Assembly: GCA_016709845.1 (NCBI GenBank)
Contig: JADJMA010000011.1
Location: 88,366 to 152,365, forward strand
Length of the DNA: 64,000 nucleotides
From: Flammeovirgaceae bacterium
GTDB lineage: Bacteria; Bacteroidota; Bacteroidia; Cytophagales; Cyclobacteriaceae
Reading direction: 5' to 3'
The position numbers were made by a program, and so were the translations under genes. Every line of letters begins with the position of its first letter. Position 1 is the stretch's first letter. Below the pieces are notes generated by a model. It worked only from the letters and a program-made list of their open reading frames with translations. It searched no databases and had not been told where the DNA came from. Of the stretch, positions 1 to 10,898 are shown one piece after another.

Positions 1-101
1 GCATCCAGGAGCACGCTAGCGTAAGCGAAATTAGTATGGCCAGTGTTTTAATAATTTTCATTACCGGTTAAATATCATCGTTAAAAAAAACCAACTCCTC
101 A

Positions 102-1208
102 TCAGTCTATCCAATAATCTGGTTTTATGGTTGTTGCCCCTGGAAATAATTTTTCGCAAGTATCGGTAAACAAGATCTCGACTTCTGGAATTACGGATGG
201 GTTCGGCACATCGTTAGGCGTGATGTAAATAGATCGCCTTTTGATAGACGTTGCATAAAACAATCCTTCAATAGATCCCAGCGAACCATTCACTTGTGTG
301 AAGTTGGAGGGTATTTTACCCGACTGTGGTGCAAACAAACTACCGGTTGCTCTTTTCTGATCTCGAATGGCTTTCCAAAAAGCAAACGCCTGCGGTGACA
401 GACTTAGTTGTTGTACTTCGGCATGAACTTTATATTGAAAGACCCATTGTGTAATTGGAAGATAGGTTGCTTGTACGTTTAGAAAGCGACCATCTTGTAC
501 TACTTGATCATCACTGACTATCGGTTCGGGGTTAAATACCTTGGCCCAGCACGTGCAGCATTCGCAAGGTTTTACGTATTCAAGACCATTGTCTGAGAGT
601 ACATACGAACTACAAGGCAATGGGGCCGGGCAACGGCTTTCACCACATCGAACGGTATAAAGTTCAGGATTGGTTTCAACCTGAAACGTACCCACGAACT
701 TCCACAGAAAATAATAATTTGTTTGAGCTTCGGCCGTGGAATTGAACAGTACATTAAATCCATATTCTGAAGCACCATCATTATTTTTCTTTTCTACATA
801 TTGAGCGAAAACGTCATCTACACTTCCTCCCGGTAAAAGGGGATCTGGCTTAGAACGAAAGATCCGTCCATCCAGCAACTCAACTTCCAGCGTGTATGTT
901 CGCCCAATTTTACCTTGCATACCCGTGGGGCTTGTCTGGTATTCGCCATCGGTCACTTCCGTCAATTGTTCACTGTTGCCAAGGTCATCAGCAAGCACTA
1001 ATCTTCGTACAGAGATAGGGGTCTTTATCGACTGCTTGGATTCGATATCAAATGATTTTGAGATTTTGATTGTAGGGTCGGGCTCATCCGAAATATATCC
1101 ATCAATTACAATAGGAAATGTTTCGGAAGTGCCAACATCAAAATTTATTCTATCCACGCAGGCCCAGCATGTTAGTAGTAAACCATAAATCATCAAGCTT
1201 CTCTTCAT
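102..1208 (-). CDS. DUF4249 family outer-membrane lipoprotein
   Basis: Predicted surface lipoprotein that probably works with the TonB-dependent receptor encoded just upstream. The N-terminus has a signal peptide and lipobox (LLTCWAC, acyl Cys near residue 17), followed by a beta-rich domain of about 350 residues typical of DUF4249 in length and pattern. A Cys-rich patch near residues 188-220 (CGESRCPAP, CECCTCW) could bind a metal or form disulfides. It starts 6 bases after the receptor stop, so the two are cotranscribed. DUF4249 proteins regularly pair with receptors of this type and may play a SusD-like role; the substrate is unknown. The frame is intact. Confidence 0.85.
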   Translation of the reverse strand: MKRSLMIYGLLLTCWACVDRINFDVGTSETFPIVIDGYISDEPDPTIKISKSFDIESKQSIKTPISVRRLVLADDLGNSEQLTEVTDGEYQTSPTGMQGKIGRTYTLEVELLDGRIFRSKPDPLLPGGSVDDVFAQYVEKKNNDGASEYGFNVLFNSTAEAQTNYYFLWKFVGTFQVETNPELYTVRCGESRCPAPLPCSSYVLSDNGLEYVKPCECCTCWAKVFNPEPIVSDDQVVQDGRFLNVQATYLPITQWVFQYKVHAEVQQLSLSPQAFAFWKAIRDQKRATGSLFAPQSGKIPSNFTQVNGSLGSIEGLFYATSIKRRSIYITPNDVPNPSVIPEVEILFTDTCEKLFPGATTIKPDYWID

Positions 1209-1214
1209 GGAGAA

Positions 1215-3917
1215 CTAAATTTTAAAACTGTAAGAAATTGAGGGCAAGGCGGTTCCAATAATCGATAACTGATAGGGTCGCAAAATACCGGGTCTTGCCT
1301 CCTTAAAGAATATCGAGTAGGGGTTTTTTCTTGCATAGACGTTGTACACCGAAAACGTCCAGGTGCCATCCAGAATTTTTTTGCGTTTGTGATTACCTTC
1401 TATGACAAAGCCAATATCCAGTCGGTGATAATCCGGGATGCGGTACTGATTGCGATCTGAAAAGGCAGAGGCTGTAAAGTTATCAATACTAAAGGCGGTT
1501 AATTGTAACGTAATGGGCCGGCCGGTTCGATAGGTAAATGATCCGGTAAAGAAATGCCTACGAGTAAAATTATATTTCCAGTTTAAATTAACTACATGGG
1601 GTTGGTCAAAATTTGAAGCATATTCATTGCCATGGTTAATGGTCTCATCATCAAACGCGCCTTTAATAGTTCTCAGAGAACGGGAGAAAGCATAACTTAA
1701 TGATCCGGTGAAATTCCCTGTTAATTTAACCACCTGAGTTTCCACCCCATACGCGCGCGCCTTACCTTGTAACAAATCAGTTTCAATGTGCTGATTTAAG
1801 ATCAGCTGTGCACCATCCTTAAACTCAAGAACATTATTAATATCCTTGTAGTACACTTCTACAAAAGCTTCATATTTCTTTTCCTTGAAATTCTTAAAAT
1901 ATCCGAGTGAGAATTGATCAACCTGCTGCGGTTTAAAATAATACCCACTCGGTTGCCAGATGTCGATAGGTGTAACCGCGGTGGTGTTAGTGACCAGATG
2001 CAGGTATTGATAAATTCTGTTGTAGCCAAATTTAAGTGATGCTTCGCGGGGCAGATCATAGCGCAGGCCAACCCTCGGCTCAAAATTATTGTACGATTTT
2101 ATTTTATCTCCTTTATCGTACGTCAAGGTATCCGTGATATAAAGTGTCTCACGGGGTTGGCCCGGTTGATAGGTATAGACAGTCGATGGCCCGAATGAAT
2201 TAAAAAGGGAATACCGTACGCCCAGGTCTACGTGAAATTTTTTAGTTACATCGAACTGATCAGCCAAATAGATTCCGGATTCAAGGGATTGCTGAGCTTC
2301 CATTTGAATAAACTTTTTATTTGATTTCTCGCCCGAGGGCGTTAATGTGCCCGGATTGAAATCATAATAGGTACTTTGAACGCCAAAGCCTATTTTATGA
2401 TTTCCTGCTGTCCAATGAAAATCCAATTTCATTTCCGGGTAGGTAATTTTATAGCGGAGATTGAAACCTGTAAGGGAATCTTTATCCGCAACATCATAGC
2501 TATAACTGCCTACACCAACCTGAAGAGCTGCACTTACTCTCGAATTAAACTGGTGGTCAAGCCGCATAGAACTTAAATAAGTATCCCATCGATAGGTTGT
2601 ATCACCCTGCAGCTTGAAGTCGTCATGACTTAGGTAACCCGATAAAGTGAGCTTGGTCTTTTCACTGAAAAGGTGAGTCAGTTTAGCCGCCCCATCATAA
2701 AAACTTACGGTGCTTTGGTCTAACCCAACATAATTACTGCGTACCGTATTCATCAACCAATCGGAATATGTAGTGCGGAAAGATGCCGCCACGGATGTCT
2801 TATTGCGTACAATGGGACCATTGACCATTAGGTTAGTTGAAACAATACCGATACCTCCGCTCGCATTCCATTTTTCATAGCTTCCTTCTTTTGATCGGAT
2901 ATCGAGCACAGAGGAAACGCGCCCACCGTATTCCGCAGGTATGCCTCCTCTAAAAAAAGTAACATCCCGAATGGCTTCAGAATTAAACGAGGAGAAAAAA
3001 CCAAACACGTGCGAACTATTGAATACAGGCAAGCCATCATATAAAATCAAATTCTGATCGACACTGCCGCCACGCACATTATACCCCGAGGCTGCTTCGC
3101 CTGCCGTAGTTACACCGGGCAGTACCTGCACTTGTTTGATCAGGTCCACCTCGCCCAACATGGCCGGGGCCCGTTTAATTTCTTTCAAACTCAGTTGTGT
3201 CTGGCCTATGCCACTCGTGGTGATTTCCCGGGCTGCGCGATCTTCCACTACAATCTCCTGCAGTAAAGTTGGTGTCTCTTCCATTTCAATTGACAACTCA
3301 CCATCCGCATAGATCTCGAGGTCAACAATCTTTTCTTCGAAATTAACATAGGTATAGCTGATGGCATGCAAACCGGGGGTTAGTAGCAACTCATACTTGC
3401 CATCCACATTGGTTACGGTGCCGGTCTTTAGGTCTCGCACCACCACATTCACGCCAATTAAAGGATCTTTAGATTTTCCATCGCGCACCATGCCCGAAAA
3501 TAAATACCGTTTTTTTGTATTCGCTTTTGCCGGATCGCCAATCACCAGTTTATCTATCTTCCGTTGTTCGCGTGTAGCTTCGCGAATAACTGTATTTCGT
3601 TCAAGGGCCTGGCTGGGGTCTTTTACAATAACAATCGTGTTCGCATTGATTACCGTATAACTAAGTTCCGAGCCCAGAAATAATTCATCCAACGCCTCGC
3701 GCAGGGTAACACCCGCCTGGTTCTCATTAAAACTTATTTTATCAATCCACTCGTTAAGAAAATAAAACCGAACCCCACTGCTTTTTTCTGCTTGCTGTAA
3801 ATAGGAAGCCAGACTCTTTCCTTTTTCGGTTCCATCAAGCCGGGTATCGAGAATAGCCTGTGCATACGATGAAAAGCCAAGGAGCACACAAACAATAAAC
3901 GCTATAAAGATTTTCAC
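1215..3917 (-). CDS. TonB-dependent receptor with N-terminal STN domain
   Basis: Outer-membrane active importer, 900 residues. Order: signal peptide (1-19), STN secretin/TonB short domain (about 28-106), a carboxypeptidase-like beta-sandwich (about 136-225, GMVRDGKSKDPLIGVNV), a plug (about 230-350, with YNVRGGSVDQNLILYDGLPV), then the 22-strand barrel ending in aromatic YSFKI. An STN domain normally contacts a FecR-type anti-sigma factor, but no fecI/fecR pair lies nearby. It forms an operon with the downstream DUF4249 lipoprotein. The substrate cannot be told from sequence. The reading frame is intact over 2.7 kb, which is unusual in this window. Confidence 0.9.
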   Translation of the reverse strand: MKIFIAFIVCVLLGFSSYAQAILDTRLDGTEKGKSLASYLQQAEKSSGVRFYFLNEWIDKISFNENQAGVTLREALDELFLGSELSYTVINANTIVIVKDPSQALERNTVIREATREQRKIDKLVIGDPAKANTKKRYLFSGMVRDGKSKDPLIGVNVVVRDLKTGTVTNVDGKYELLLTPGLHAISYTYVNFEEKIVDLEIYADGELSIEMEETPTLLQEIVVEDRAAREITTSGIGQTQLSLKEIKRAPAMLGEVDLIKQVQVLPGVTTAGEAASGYNVRGGSVDQNLILYDGLPVFNSSHVFGFFSSFNSEAIRDVTFFRGGIPAEYGGRVSSVLDIRSKEGSYEKWNASGGIGIVSTNLMVNGPIVRNKTSVAASFRTTYSDWLMNTVRSNYVGLDQSTVSFYDGAAKLTHLFSEKTKLTLSGYLSHDDFKLQGDTTYRWDTYLSSMRLDHQFNSRVSAALQVGVGSYSYDVADKDSLTGFNLRYKITYPEMKLDFHWTAGNHKIGFGVQSTYYDFNPGTLTPSGEKSNKKFIQMEAQQSLESGIYLADQFDVTKKFHVDLGVRYSLFNSFGPSTVYTYQPGQPRETLYITDTLTYDKGDKIKSYNNFEPRVGLRYDLPREASLKFGYNRIYQYLHLVTNTTAVTPIDIWQPSGYYFKPQQVDQFSLGYFKNFKEKKYEAFVEVYYKDINNVLEFKDGAQLILNQHIETDLLQGKARAYGVETQVVKLTGNFTGSLSYAFSRSLRTIKGAFDDETINHGNEYASNFDQPHVVNLNWKYNFTRRHFFTGSFTYRTGRPITLQLTAFSIDNFTASAFSDRNQYRIPDYHRLDIGFVIEGNHKRKKILDGTWTFSVYNVYARKNPYSIFFKEARPGILRPYQLSIIGTALPSISYSFKI

Positions 3918-4043
3918 CCAGGGTTAGTTTATTCCAACTGTAATCACACGATAATATCCTCAAAAGATAAGGTTTCTTTTCCACCTCGCGCAATCCGTTA
4001 AAATTATTTTTATCCGAAAATTGGGAGAGCGTCATAAAAAAAA

Positions 4044-4065
4044 GGCTGCTCTTTGCAGAGCAGCC
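4044..4065 (-). terminator. Intrinsic terminator of the first susCD operon
   Basis: Perfect 9-bp stem (GGCTGCTCT / AGAGCAGCC) with a TTGC loop, flanked by eight A on the left and five T on the right, so it can act on both strands. It lies 25 bases past the stop of the lipoprotein gene and separates that operon from the receptor/DUF4249 pair. Confidence 0.85.
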
Positions 4066-4089
4066 TTTTTAAAAAAAACTATTAATTTA

Positions 4090-5754
4090 TTAATTCATGG
4101 TTACCGTAACAGACGGAGCAACTGTCACAGGACTAATCACACCGCTACCCGTGATTATTACTACATAAACATCTAATGTACCATTAGGTGTAAACGCTGA
4201 ATAGGTTGAACCCGAAGTTCCTCCAGCAAGTCCAACAGATCCGGTTTGCTGTGCGGTTACGCCCGTTGCCATAATAAAGGCCGGAACGTCACCACCAACA
4301 AAACCTGTTGGAGGTGCTGCGCCAGTAGCCTGAGCAACATAATACACCGTACCCGAGGTTGAACCATTTGGATTAGAACCGCCCACAGCATAGTTCATTG
4401 TCCATTTGATCTGAGTTCCCCAGTCGTATTGTGTACCATCCAACGTAATGGTAGGTGCTGGCGCTGTGCCAACATCAACCGTTAAAGGCTTGGAAGCAAT
4501 TGCAGCCACATCATTACCCGCTCTATCTTTTCCAGCGGTAACTACAGAAACGAGGGCATCACCATGCGTAGCGTCCTTGTTATCATCCTTGTATTCGTAC
4601 ACATAGGTAGCCGTTAACCCATCCGAACTTAACGTGGTTTTAACAGCGGTAACACCATCAATACCTGTGGTTCCAGGAGCTATGGTAATGGTTGGTGCTG
4701 TACCAAGCGGTTCGTTATACTTAAGCGTAATAGTAACGTTTTGCCCTATACCTATGCGTGTACCCGTTGAAAAGCTGGTGTTCTGAGGCGCTAAGTTGTC
4801 AACGGAATGTTAGCCGTTTTAGTGGTTTGCACAAGACCAGCCTGTGGCGGAGCTTCGCCTGAAGTAGCACCACTAATAGTAAACTTGGCATCACCCGTAT
4901 AGGCGGCACCGGCAGTAAATGCAACATAAACGAATTACCTGCAGTACCGTATGCGGTAACTGCACCAGCCGTGCCGGCAGTACCCGGAGCAAAAGTTACG
5001 GTTGGTGGCGTTGCTATTTTCTGATCGAATACAATGTTCAGCGTATCCTTGGCACCGTCTTTCAACGGTAGAACCGTGCGAACAATTTTACCCGACACGG
5101 TAGATACCTGACCACGCAAACTGGTAGTAGCTACCGGTCTTGCATCATCAATATTCTGCACGCCATAGGTCATTTTCATAGCAGGATAAAACTGATCACT
5201 ATCGAAAAGACCGGAAGCAACTAAATCTTTAGCTAATACTTTCGTACCATCTTTCAGATTCAGATCAGATTCCATCTTGATACCCGTTTCATACAAAGCA
5301 AAGAACGCTGCCTGACCTGCCGGTGTAGAAAGGTCTGCACCAATTTTGGTGAGGATATCGGACAATTTTAAAGAAATAGAAGTCCATGGTCCGCGATACG
5401 TATCATCGGTTTTAAAGGTTGAACCAGAAACATTGGTTAACAACAAGCGCTCACTCGTTGTCGCTGTCAATTTCTTGATAACAAAAATATCAACGCTCGA
5501 GCGAATTAGGGTCCTCAGCTAATAACTCCGCATCGTAGTCAAACGTTTTCTGTTCCGGTTACGGCATTATAGTAAAAGCCTGCACCGTAATCATCTCCAT
5601 TCCAATAAATGGCATCCAACTGGTCGCCCCTAAGGGCTAAAATCGTACCCTTTAATACAAATGTTTGTTGCAAAGGATCTAACTCAGGATCGGAACATGA
5701 AAAGCCGACCGCTATTAGCGTTAAGATCAATATACTTTTTATAATACTTTTCAT
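4090..5754 (-). CDS. Third protein of susCD operon: Ig-like repeat lipoprotein, frame broken
   Basis: Probable surface lipoprotein accompanying the upstream SusC/SusD pair. The start (5754) gives a signal peptide with lipobox (VGFSCSD). The rest is in different frames but reads as one protein: a domain of about 200 residues, then at least two Ig-like/big-type modules with repeated phrases of the form PTVTFAPGT and PTITIAPGT, ending PSVTVTMN. Shifts lie near 5475-5540, 4930 (a base lost after AATTCG) and 4795. The spacing of 7 bases from susD supports one operon. Ig-like third proteins in such operons often bind or display glycans; that role is inference. It could be a real pseudogene, but the single-base breaks match those in essential genes elsewhere here. 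Confidence 0.65.
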
Positions 5755-5761
5755 AGTTGTC

Positions 5762-7426
5762 TTATTTCAGGGTTAAATTAGGATCCCAAAAAGGAGCTTG
5801 CGGATTATCCAAATCCTTTTGCGCTGCATTGGCATTCAGGTTAACGTAAAGAGCTGGATATACATAAGCCTTATAGAATTTACCAGGATTTGGGGTGCGG
5901 GTTGGCTGCATATTAGTAGGCGCGCCCGTTCTTCTATACAAGTTGTAAGCTTCCAGGCCATTACCATATAATGACTTCCAGAATTCCTTACCCACTACAT
6001 CCATTTTAACTGCTGCATTGTCATAGGCAGCGGCAACGGCTGTCTGATAGGCACCTGTAGAAGGCTCTAAACCTGCTGAAAGCGTGAAGCCTCTATCCGA
6101 AGCAAATTTTCTGATTTGCGTAATCGAATTAGCAATGGCCGTTGCTAATTGTGTTTTTGCGTTGGCAACATCATTGTTCTTACGCAACATATATTCTGCT
6201 TTCATATAATCAGTAAAGAAGGACATCCAGATAGGCTCAATACCTGCACCGTTAGCACCATCGCCACGGATAGTAGGGTTATGAAAGGTTCTATTGGTTG
6301 TTGGCATATTGTCGAGCTTACCTCCGGCAGGATACATACCGGTAGCGGTAATAAAGGGTGAATCAGGGTTTGTTCCTGAGTCGTCACCATGATCGCGACC
6401 ATAAAAACCGGGCTCAAACTGGCAGAAAACATCTGTTGGAGCATAGTGTGCGGGCTTGGTACCACAACCTACGTTCTTAGGGTCTTGCTTAAAGGCCTGG
6501 GCATTACTACCTACCTGGCGATACATAATATATCTCCAACGTGGGTCCTGAACTCCAGGATAGCCGTTAAACATTTCATACTGATAGAAATTGCCAATAT
6601 AACCACCGGCAGAACTTACAAGAGGACCATAATACTGATTGTATAATGGAGCCCGAGAATTCGGTACCGTTACCGCGGCATACTTGTAGGTAAAGTTTTC
6701 AGCTTCCGTATCGATAATGTCGCTTGCCAGGATAGCATCAATTTTGGTTTCTGCTTCTGCCTTTCTTCCAGGGATCATCTGAATATTCATCCAGGCTTTC
6801 AATTCAAGCGTGTTTGCAAAGGCTGTCCAACGGGTTTTGTTTCCTGCATAGTATGGATCGCGTGACAAAGCCGGAGCAACGGCTACTGCCAAATCTGTCT
6901 TCGCACTTGCGATTAAAGACAAGGCATGATCATACACTGCGGCACCGCCATCGGCTACCGGGTTATAATTGCCATCTGGGCCTTGAATTGCTTCTGTTTG
7001 TGGAATATCTCCATAAACATCAACCAATGCCAAGTAGGTATAGGCCGACAATAAATTAGCAATCGCTCTATGTGTAGGGCGGTCGGGTCTTGTGCCTTCC
7101 GCTGTCGACAAAAGATTTACGGTTGCCGAATTTACCAACACACGCTGATAGCCATAGAACCAAACATTATTCGTAGTAGTTGAACGAATTGCCGTAGCAT
7201 ATCGGTCACCAGCGGTCATTGATTCCAAGCGGGTTAACGTGCTTCCAACAAAGATTACATTGTTGTAAAAGAGCGCAAAGTCAGCTTCTACCGAGTTCAA
7301 AATCAACTCAATATCGGCACCTTCCACACTTATCTGATTCGGATTTTGCAAATCGCTGTTCAGATCGCAGGAAAAAGCGACCATCAAGAGCAGAACAAAT
7401 CCAAGTTTCTTATATATATGTTTCAT
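5762..7426 (-). CDS. SusD/RagB family nutrient-binding lipoprotein
   Basis: Surface lipoprotein that caps the SusC channel and captures substrate. 554 residues: signal peptide with lipobox (LLLMVAFSC, Cys near 20), TPR-like helices in the N-terminal half (LLSAYTYLALVDVYGDIPQ is a typical SusD phrase), and a C-terminal region ending YPALYVNLNANAAQKD...FWDPN. The subfamily looks like SusD-like_2 rather than the starch type. Its start is 11 bases after the susC stop and the Ig-like lipoprotein follows after 7 bases. The frame is intact. Substrate unknown; no glycoside hydrolase or peptidase gene is in the operon. Confidence 0.92.
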   Translation of the reverse strand: MKHIYKKLGFVLLLMVAFSCDLNSDLQNPNQISVEGADIELILNSVEADFALFYNNVIFVGSTLTRLESMTAGDRYATAIRSTTTNNVWFYGYQRVLVNSATVNLLSTAEGTRPDRPTHRAIANLLSAYTYLALVDVYGDIPQTEAIQGPDGNYNPVADGGAAVYDHALSLIASAKTDLAVAVAPALSRDPYYAGNKTRWTAFANTLELKAWMNIQMIPGRKAEAETKIDAILASDIIDTEAENFTYKYAAVTVPNSRAPLYNQYYGPLVSSAGGYIGNFYQYEMFNGYPGVQDPRWRYIMYRQVGSNAQAFKQDPKNVGCGTKPAHYAPTDVFCQFEPGFYGRDHGDDSGTNPDSPFITATGMYPAGGKLDNMPTTNRTFHNPTIRGDGANGAGIEPIWMSFFTDYMKAEYMLRKNNDVANAKTQLATAIANSITQIRKFASDRGFTLSAGLEPSTGAYQTAVAAAYDNAAVKMDVVGKEFWKSLYGNGLEAYNLYRRTGAPTNMQPTRTPNPGKFYKAYVYPALYVNLNANAAQKDLDNPQAPFWDPNLTLK

Positions 7427-7437
7427 CTTTCTCCTGT

Positions 7438-10400
7438 TTAGAATGTGATTTTAACGTTTACGCCATATCTGCGAGCCGAAGGGCCACCCAAAAAGTCGAA
7501 ACCAGCACCATTATTTGTACCAAAGGCTGTTCTGTCGAAGTCAGCTTTAGCATATTTTGGTGCATTGATAGCACGGAACCAAAGGTTATTACCCACCAGA
7601 TTAACATTGATAGCCCCTACTTTAAGTTTTGAGGTTACCGTCTTAGGTATGCTATAGCCCAACGATATTTCTCTGAAACGCACGCGGGTTGCATCATACA
7701 CACCACGGTCATCAGGGCTTCCGCCAATAATCGTATTACCAAAGAACACACCTGAAGTAGTTAATGGAATGTTGTTAGGCGTATAGCCTGTTACATTTCC
7801 GCTACCATCGGTTACTTCACGTACACCGGGAAGAATCAGTGGCAACGTAGGATCAAATGACTCCAGGTCCTTCGCTACTCCACGACCAATCATGGTTTGG
7901 GCAGTGTAAGAATAAACCCTGCCACCATGTACATAATCCCACTGCATACCAAAAGTCAGGCTCTTCCATGTGAAGGTAGAGATCACTGAACCCAACCAAT
8001 CGGGGTTCGGGTTGGCAATAATGCCAATTTCGTCAGCAGCTTTATAGTCACCCTGTTCGTTAACAATCAACTGACCATCAGGTGTTTTTTCCACATAGCT
8101 TCCTTTAATTACGTTTAAAGGCTCACCTTCAATGGCAAAGTTTCCAAGGTTAGTGAATCCGTTAACCAAAATTTCTTTTGAGCCTTCAGGCAATTCCTTA
8201 ACCAAACTTCTGTTCAGTGTGTAATTCACAGCAAGATCCCAGCTGAAATCGCCAGACTTAATAACCACACCACCTAATTGCATTTCTATACCCTTGTTTT
8301 GGATAGTACCTGCGTTAATATACACAGAACCATATCCGGTCGAGGGATCCAACGGGCGGTTAATAATCTGATCTTTAGCTACTCTGTTGTAGAAAGACAA
8401 ATCCAGTCTTACCCGATTCTGTAACAATTTGGATTCAATACCAAACTCCGTTTCAGTAAGTAATTCAGGCTTCAAGTCTTTATTTGCCAACAGGGCTGGT
8501 TGCGTTGAAGTAACCACGTTTCCAATATTATCCACTCGTGTTTGAGCATTTAATGTTAAGGTAGAGCGGGTATTGTACGGGGAACCAAAGTTTGCCGAAG
8601 TTCCGTAAGCAAATCTCACCTTTAAGAAATCTAATAAGTTAGGTGCGAAGTTGGCGAAAGCGGCTGTAGGCACGAACGCTACACTACCTCCTGGGTAGAA
8701 TAATGCACGGTTATCCTTCTCCAAGGTAGAAGACCAGTCATTTCTTCCGGATAAGTTAACATATAGGTAGTCTTTGTAGCCTAAGTTGGCATCGAAGAAC
8801 ACTCCGGCAATCGAACTGTTTCTAACAAAGTTCAACTGGTTACCTCTGAAGTCTTTGGCCTGCGTTGAAGTAAAATTGCGGTGCTCCAAAAGGCCATACA
8901 CAACTTGTCCTAAACTCTCAAGACCCGTTTGCTCATAGGCATTGGAACGATAGTTAAAACCAACTAAAGCAGATAAGTCCAGATCCTGGTTTAGTTGCTT
9001 CTTGAACGTAGCCAGTACGGAATGGTCAACTACCGTGTTGCCAGATACTGATGTTCTGTATGCCCCTGGGGTAAGGTTTGAGTCGAAACCAACACCCCCT
9101 TTATTAATCTCATAAGATTGCTTCTCGCTGTACGTATCATAGCCAAGGCGGTAGGTTACATTAAACCAATCGGTAACATCGTAACTCAAACTATTGCTTG
9201 AAAAGAAACGATTGGTAACGCTGGTCTGTAAGGTGTTATTTAAAAGCCACTTGGGGTGATCAATACCATTATTATTACGATAAAAAGTATTTGCGTGAGT
9301 AACTGGATTTTCATATGGCCAGCCTTCCAAATCGATATTGCGGGGAGTATAAAATAAAGTCGCAAATACGGAAGGACCACCCACTGAGTTTGAACCCGTA
9401 CCCGCTGCTGAAGGTGGGGTTTGGAAATCGGTTTTCACAAAGTTGAAACTACTGGAGAGCGTTAACTTTTTATTAAGTTTTAAATTACCACCAAAAGAAA
9501 GGTTATCTCTTTTTACATTATTGTTCAGCATAAAACCTTTTTCATCCAAATGGCTATAGCTGAAAGCCGCACTTCCAAACTCATTGGAAGCACCAAGGCT
9601 AAGGGAAGTAGTAGCAGAAGAACCTTTCTGGAACATTGCCTTTACGTTGTTAGGCTGGGCAACGGGAATATATCCTCCGTTATCAGTGGCTGTTTGTGCA
9701 AATTCCGGATGGTCAGGAAAAACACCTCTCCACTCCCAATAAGGGTGGCGAACACCGGATGGCTGTCCATTAAACAAGCTACCCCAGTTACTGAAGAATT
9801 CACCGTAAGCACCGTCAAAACCATTGGCCCACTTATTTTGAAATTCGGGCAAGATAGCTTCGGATACAAAATAGGATTGTCCAACAGATCCTGTAAAACC
9901 GGCTTTGTTTTTTACCTTTGAACCTGTTTTGGTAGTAACCAAAATTACACCATTTCTACCTTGCGAACCGTAAGTGGTTGTAGCACTTAAGCCACGCAAC
10001 ACGCTCACAGACTCAATGTTGTTTGGGTCAATATCCAAAAAGCGAGAAGGAGCAACCTGACCATCACGGAAATCGGATGATACATCATTTGATGCCGTGT
10101 TAATTGGCACCCCATCCACAATCCAAAGAGGTTGTGTATCACCAGTGATAGAGCTGTTACCGCGAATGTTAATACGGCTTGAAGAACCAGCAAGACCGGA
10201 TGAATTCAAGATCTGAAGACCAGGCGTTCTGCCTTGTAGAGCACGGCCTACATCAGTCTCAGGCTTCTCAGCCAAAAGAGCCGAGGAGATTGTTGTTGTA
10301 GCAAATCCAAGCGCTTTTTGATCACGCTGTATACCTTGTGCTGTAACAACAACTTCAGTAAGCTGCTGTACATCCAGGCCAAGGCCTACATCTACAGTTG

Positions 10401-10659
10401 AGCGCTCACCAATCGCAATCTCTTGCGTTTGAAGGCCGATAAACGAGAACACCAAGCTGCCACCGGAGGTCGGCACAGTTAGTTTGTAGTTACCATCGAC
10501 ATCGGTAACCGTTCCATTAGTAGTTCCTTTCAGAACCACATTCACTCCAGGCAAAGTAGTACCGTCTTCAGTTGACGTTACTTTACCCGAAACCACTCGC
10601 TCTTGCGCCCAGGAACTGAGTACAAAAGCAAATGAGAAGCATAACAGTAAAAACTTCAT
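7438..10659 (-). CDS. SusC/RagA family TonB-linked outer-membrane protein
   Basis: Large TonB-dependent transporter, 1073 residues, that forms a complex with the SusD protein encoded downstream. Order: signal peptide (1-18), carboxypeptidase-like domain (about 20-100, GKVTSTEDGTTLPGVNVVLKG), plug (about 110-240, including SRINIRGNSSI and PLWIVDGVPINT), and the barrel ending YGVNVKITF. First gene of a three-gene operon. The start follows a purine-rich stretch and gives a good signal peptide. A near-match to the -7 box (TTAATTTG on the minus strand, about 10693-10700) lies upstream but is not exact. Intact frame. Confidence 0.93.
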   Translation of the reverse strand: MKFLLLCFSFAFVLSSWAQERVVSGKVTSTEDGTTLPGVNVVLKGTTNGTVTDVDGNYKLTVPTSGGSLVFSFIGLQTQEIAIGERSTVDVGLGLDVQQLTEVVVTAQGIQRDQKALGFATTTISSALLAEKPETDVGRALQGRTPGLQILNSSGLAGSSSRINIRGNSSITGDTQPLWIVDGVPINTASNDVSSDFRDGQVAPSRFLDIDPNNIESVSVLRGLSATTTYGSQGRNGVILVTTKTGSKVKNKAGFTGSVGQSYFVSEAILPEFQNKWANGFDGAYGEFFSNWGSLFNGQPSGVRHPYWEWRGVFPDHPEFAQTATDNGGYIPVAQPNNVKAMFQKGSSATTSLSLGASNEFGSAAFSYSHLDEKGFMLNNNVKRDNLSFGGNLKLNKKLTLSSSFNFVKTDFQTPPSAAGTGSNSVGGPSVFATLFYTPRNIDLEGWPYENPVTHANTFYRNNNGIDHPKWLLNNTLQTSVTNRFFSSNSLSYDVTDWFNVTYRLGYDTYSEKQSYEINKGGVGFDSNLTPGAYRTSVSGNTVVDHSVLATFKKQLNQDLDLSALVGFNYRSNAYEQTGLESLGQVVYGLLEHRNFTSTQAKDFRGNQLNFVRNSSIAGVFFDANLGYKDYLYVNLSGRNDWSSTLEKDNRALFYPGGSVAFVPTAAFANFAPNLLDFLKVRFAYGTSANFGSPYNTRSTLTLNAQTRVDNIGNVVTSTQPALLANKDLKPELLTETEFGIESKLLQNRVRLDLSFYNRVAKDQIINRPLDPSTGYGSVYINAGTIQNKGIEMQLGGVVIKSGDFSWDLAVNYTLNRSLVKELPEGSKEILVNGFTNLGNFAIEGEPLNVIKGSYVEKTPDGQLIVNEQGDYKAADEIGIIANPNPDWLGSVISTFTWKSLTFGMQWDYVHGGRVYSYTAQTMIGRGVAKDLESFDPTLPLILPGVREVTDGSGNVTGYTPNNIPLTTSGVFFGNTIIGGSPDDRGVYDATRVRFREISLGYSIPKTVTSKLKVGAINVNLVGNNLWFRAINAPKYAKADFDRTAFGTNNGAGFDFLGGPSARRYGVNVKITF

Positions 10660-10898
10660 AGGTTAAGGTTTAGGTTAAATTGTTAAATACGAACCGCCAA
10701 ATTAAGTTATAATCCATTAACAGAAAATAGTTTGATTTGAAATTATTTAAAATATAGTTCGGCAGGGTAAGCTAAGTGCCCAATAATCTATTAATAAGAG
10801 CACAAAAACAGCATTTTCAGGCCAATTTCGGCTTTTTTGCAATCGATTGCAAAAACTTAAAAAATATTAAAACAAAAGCTAAGACTGAAAAAAACTAA

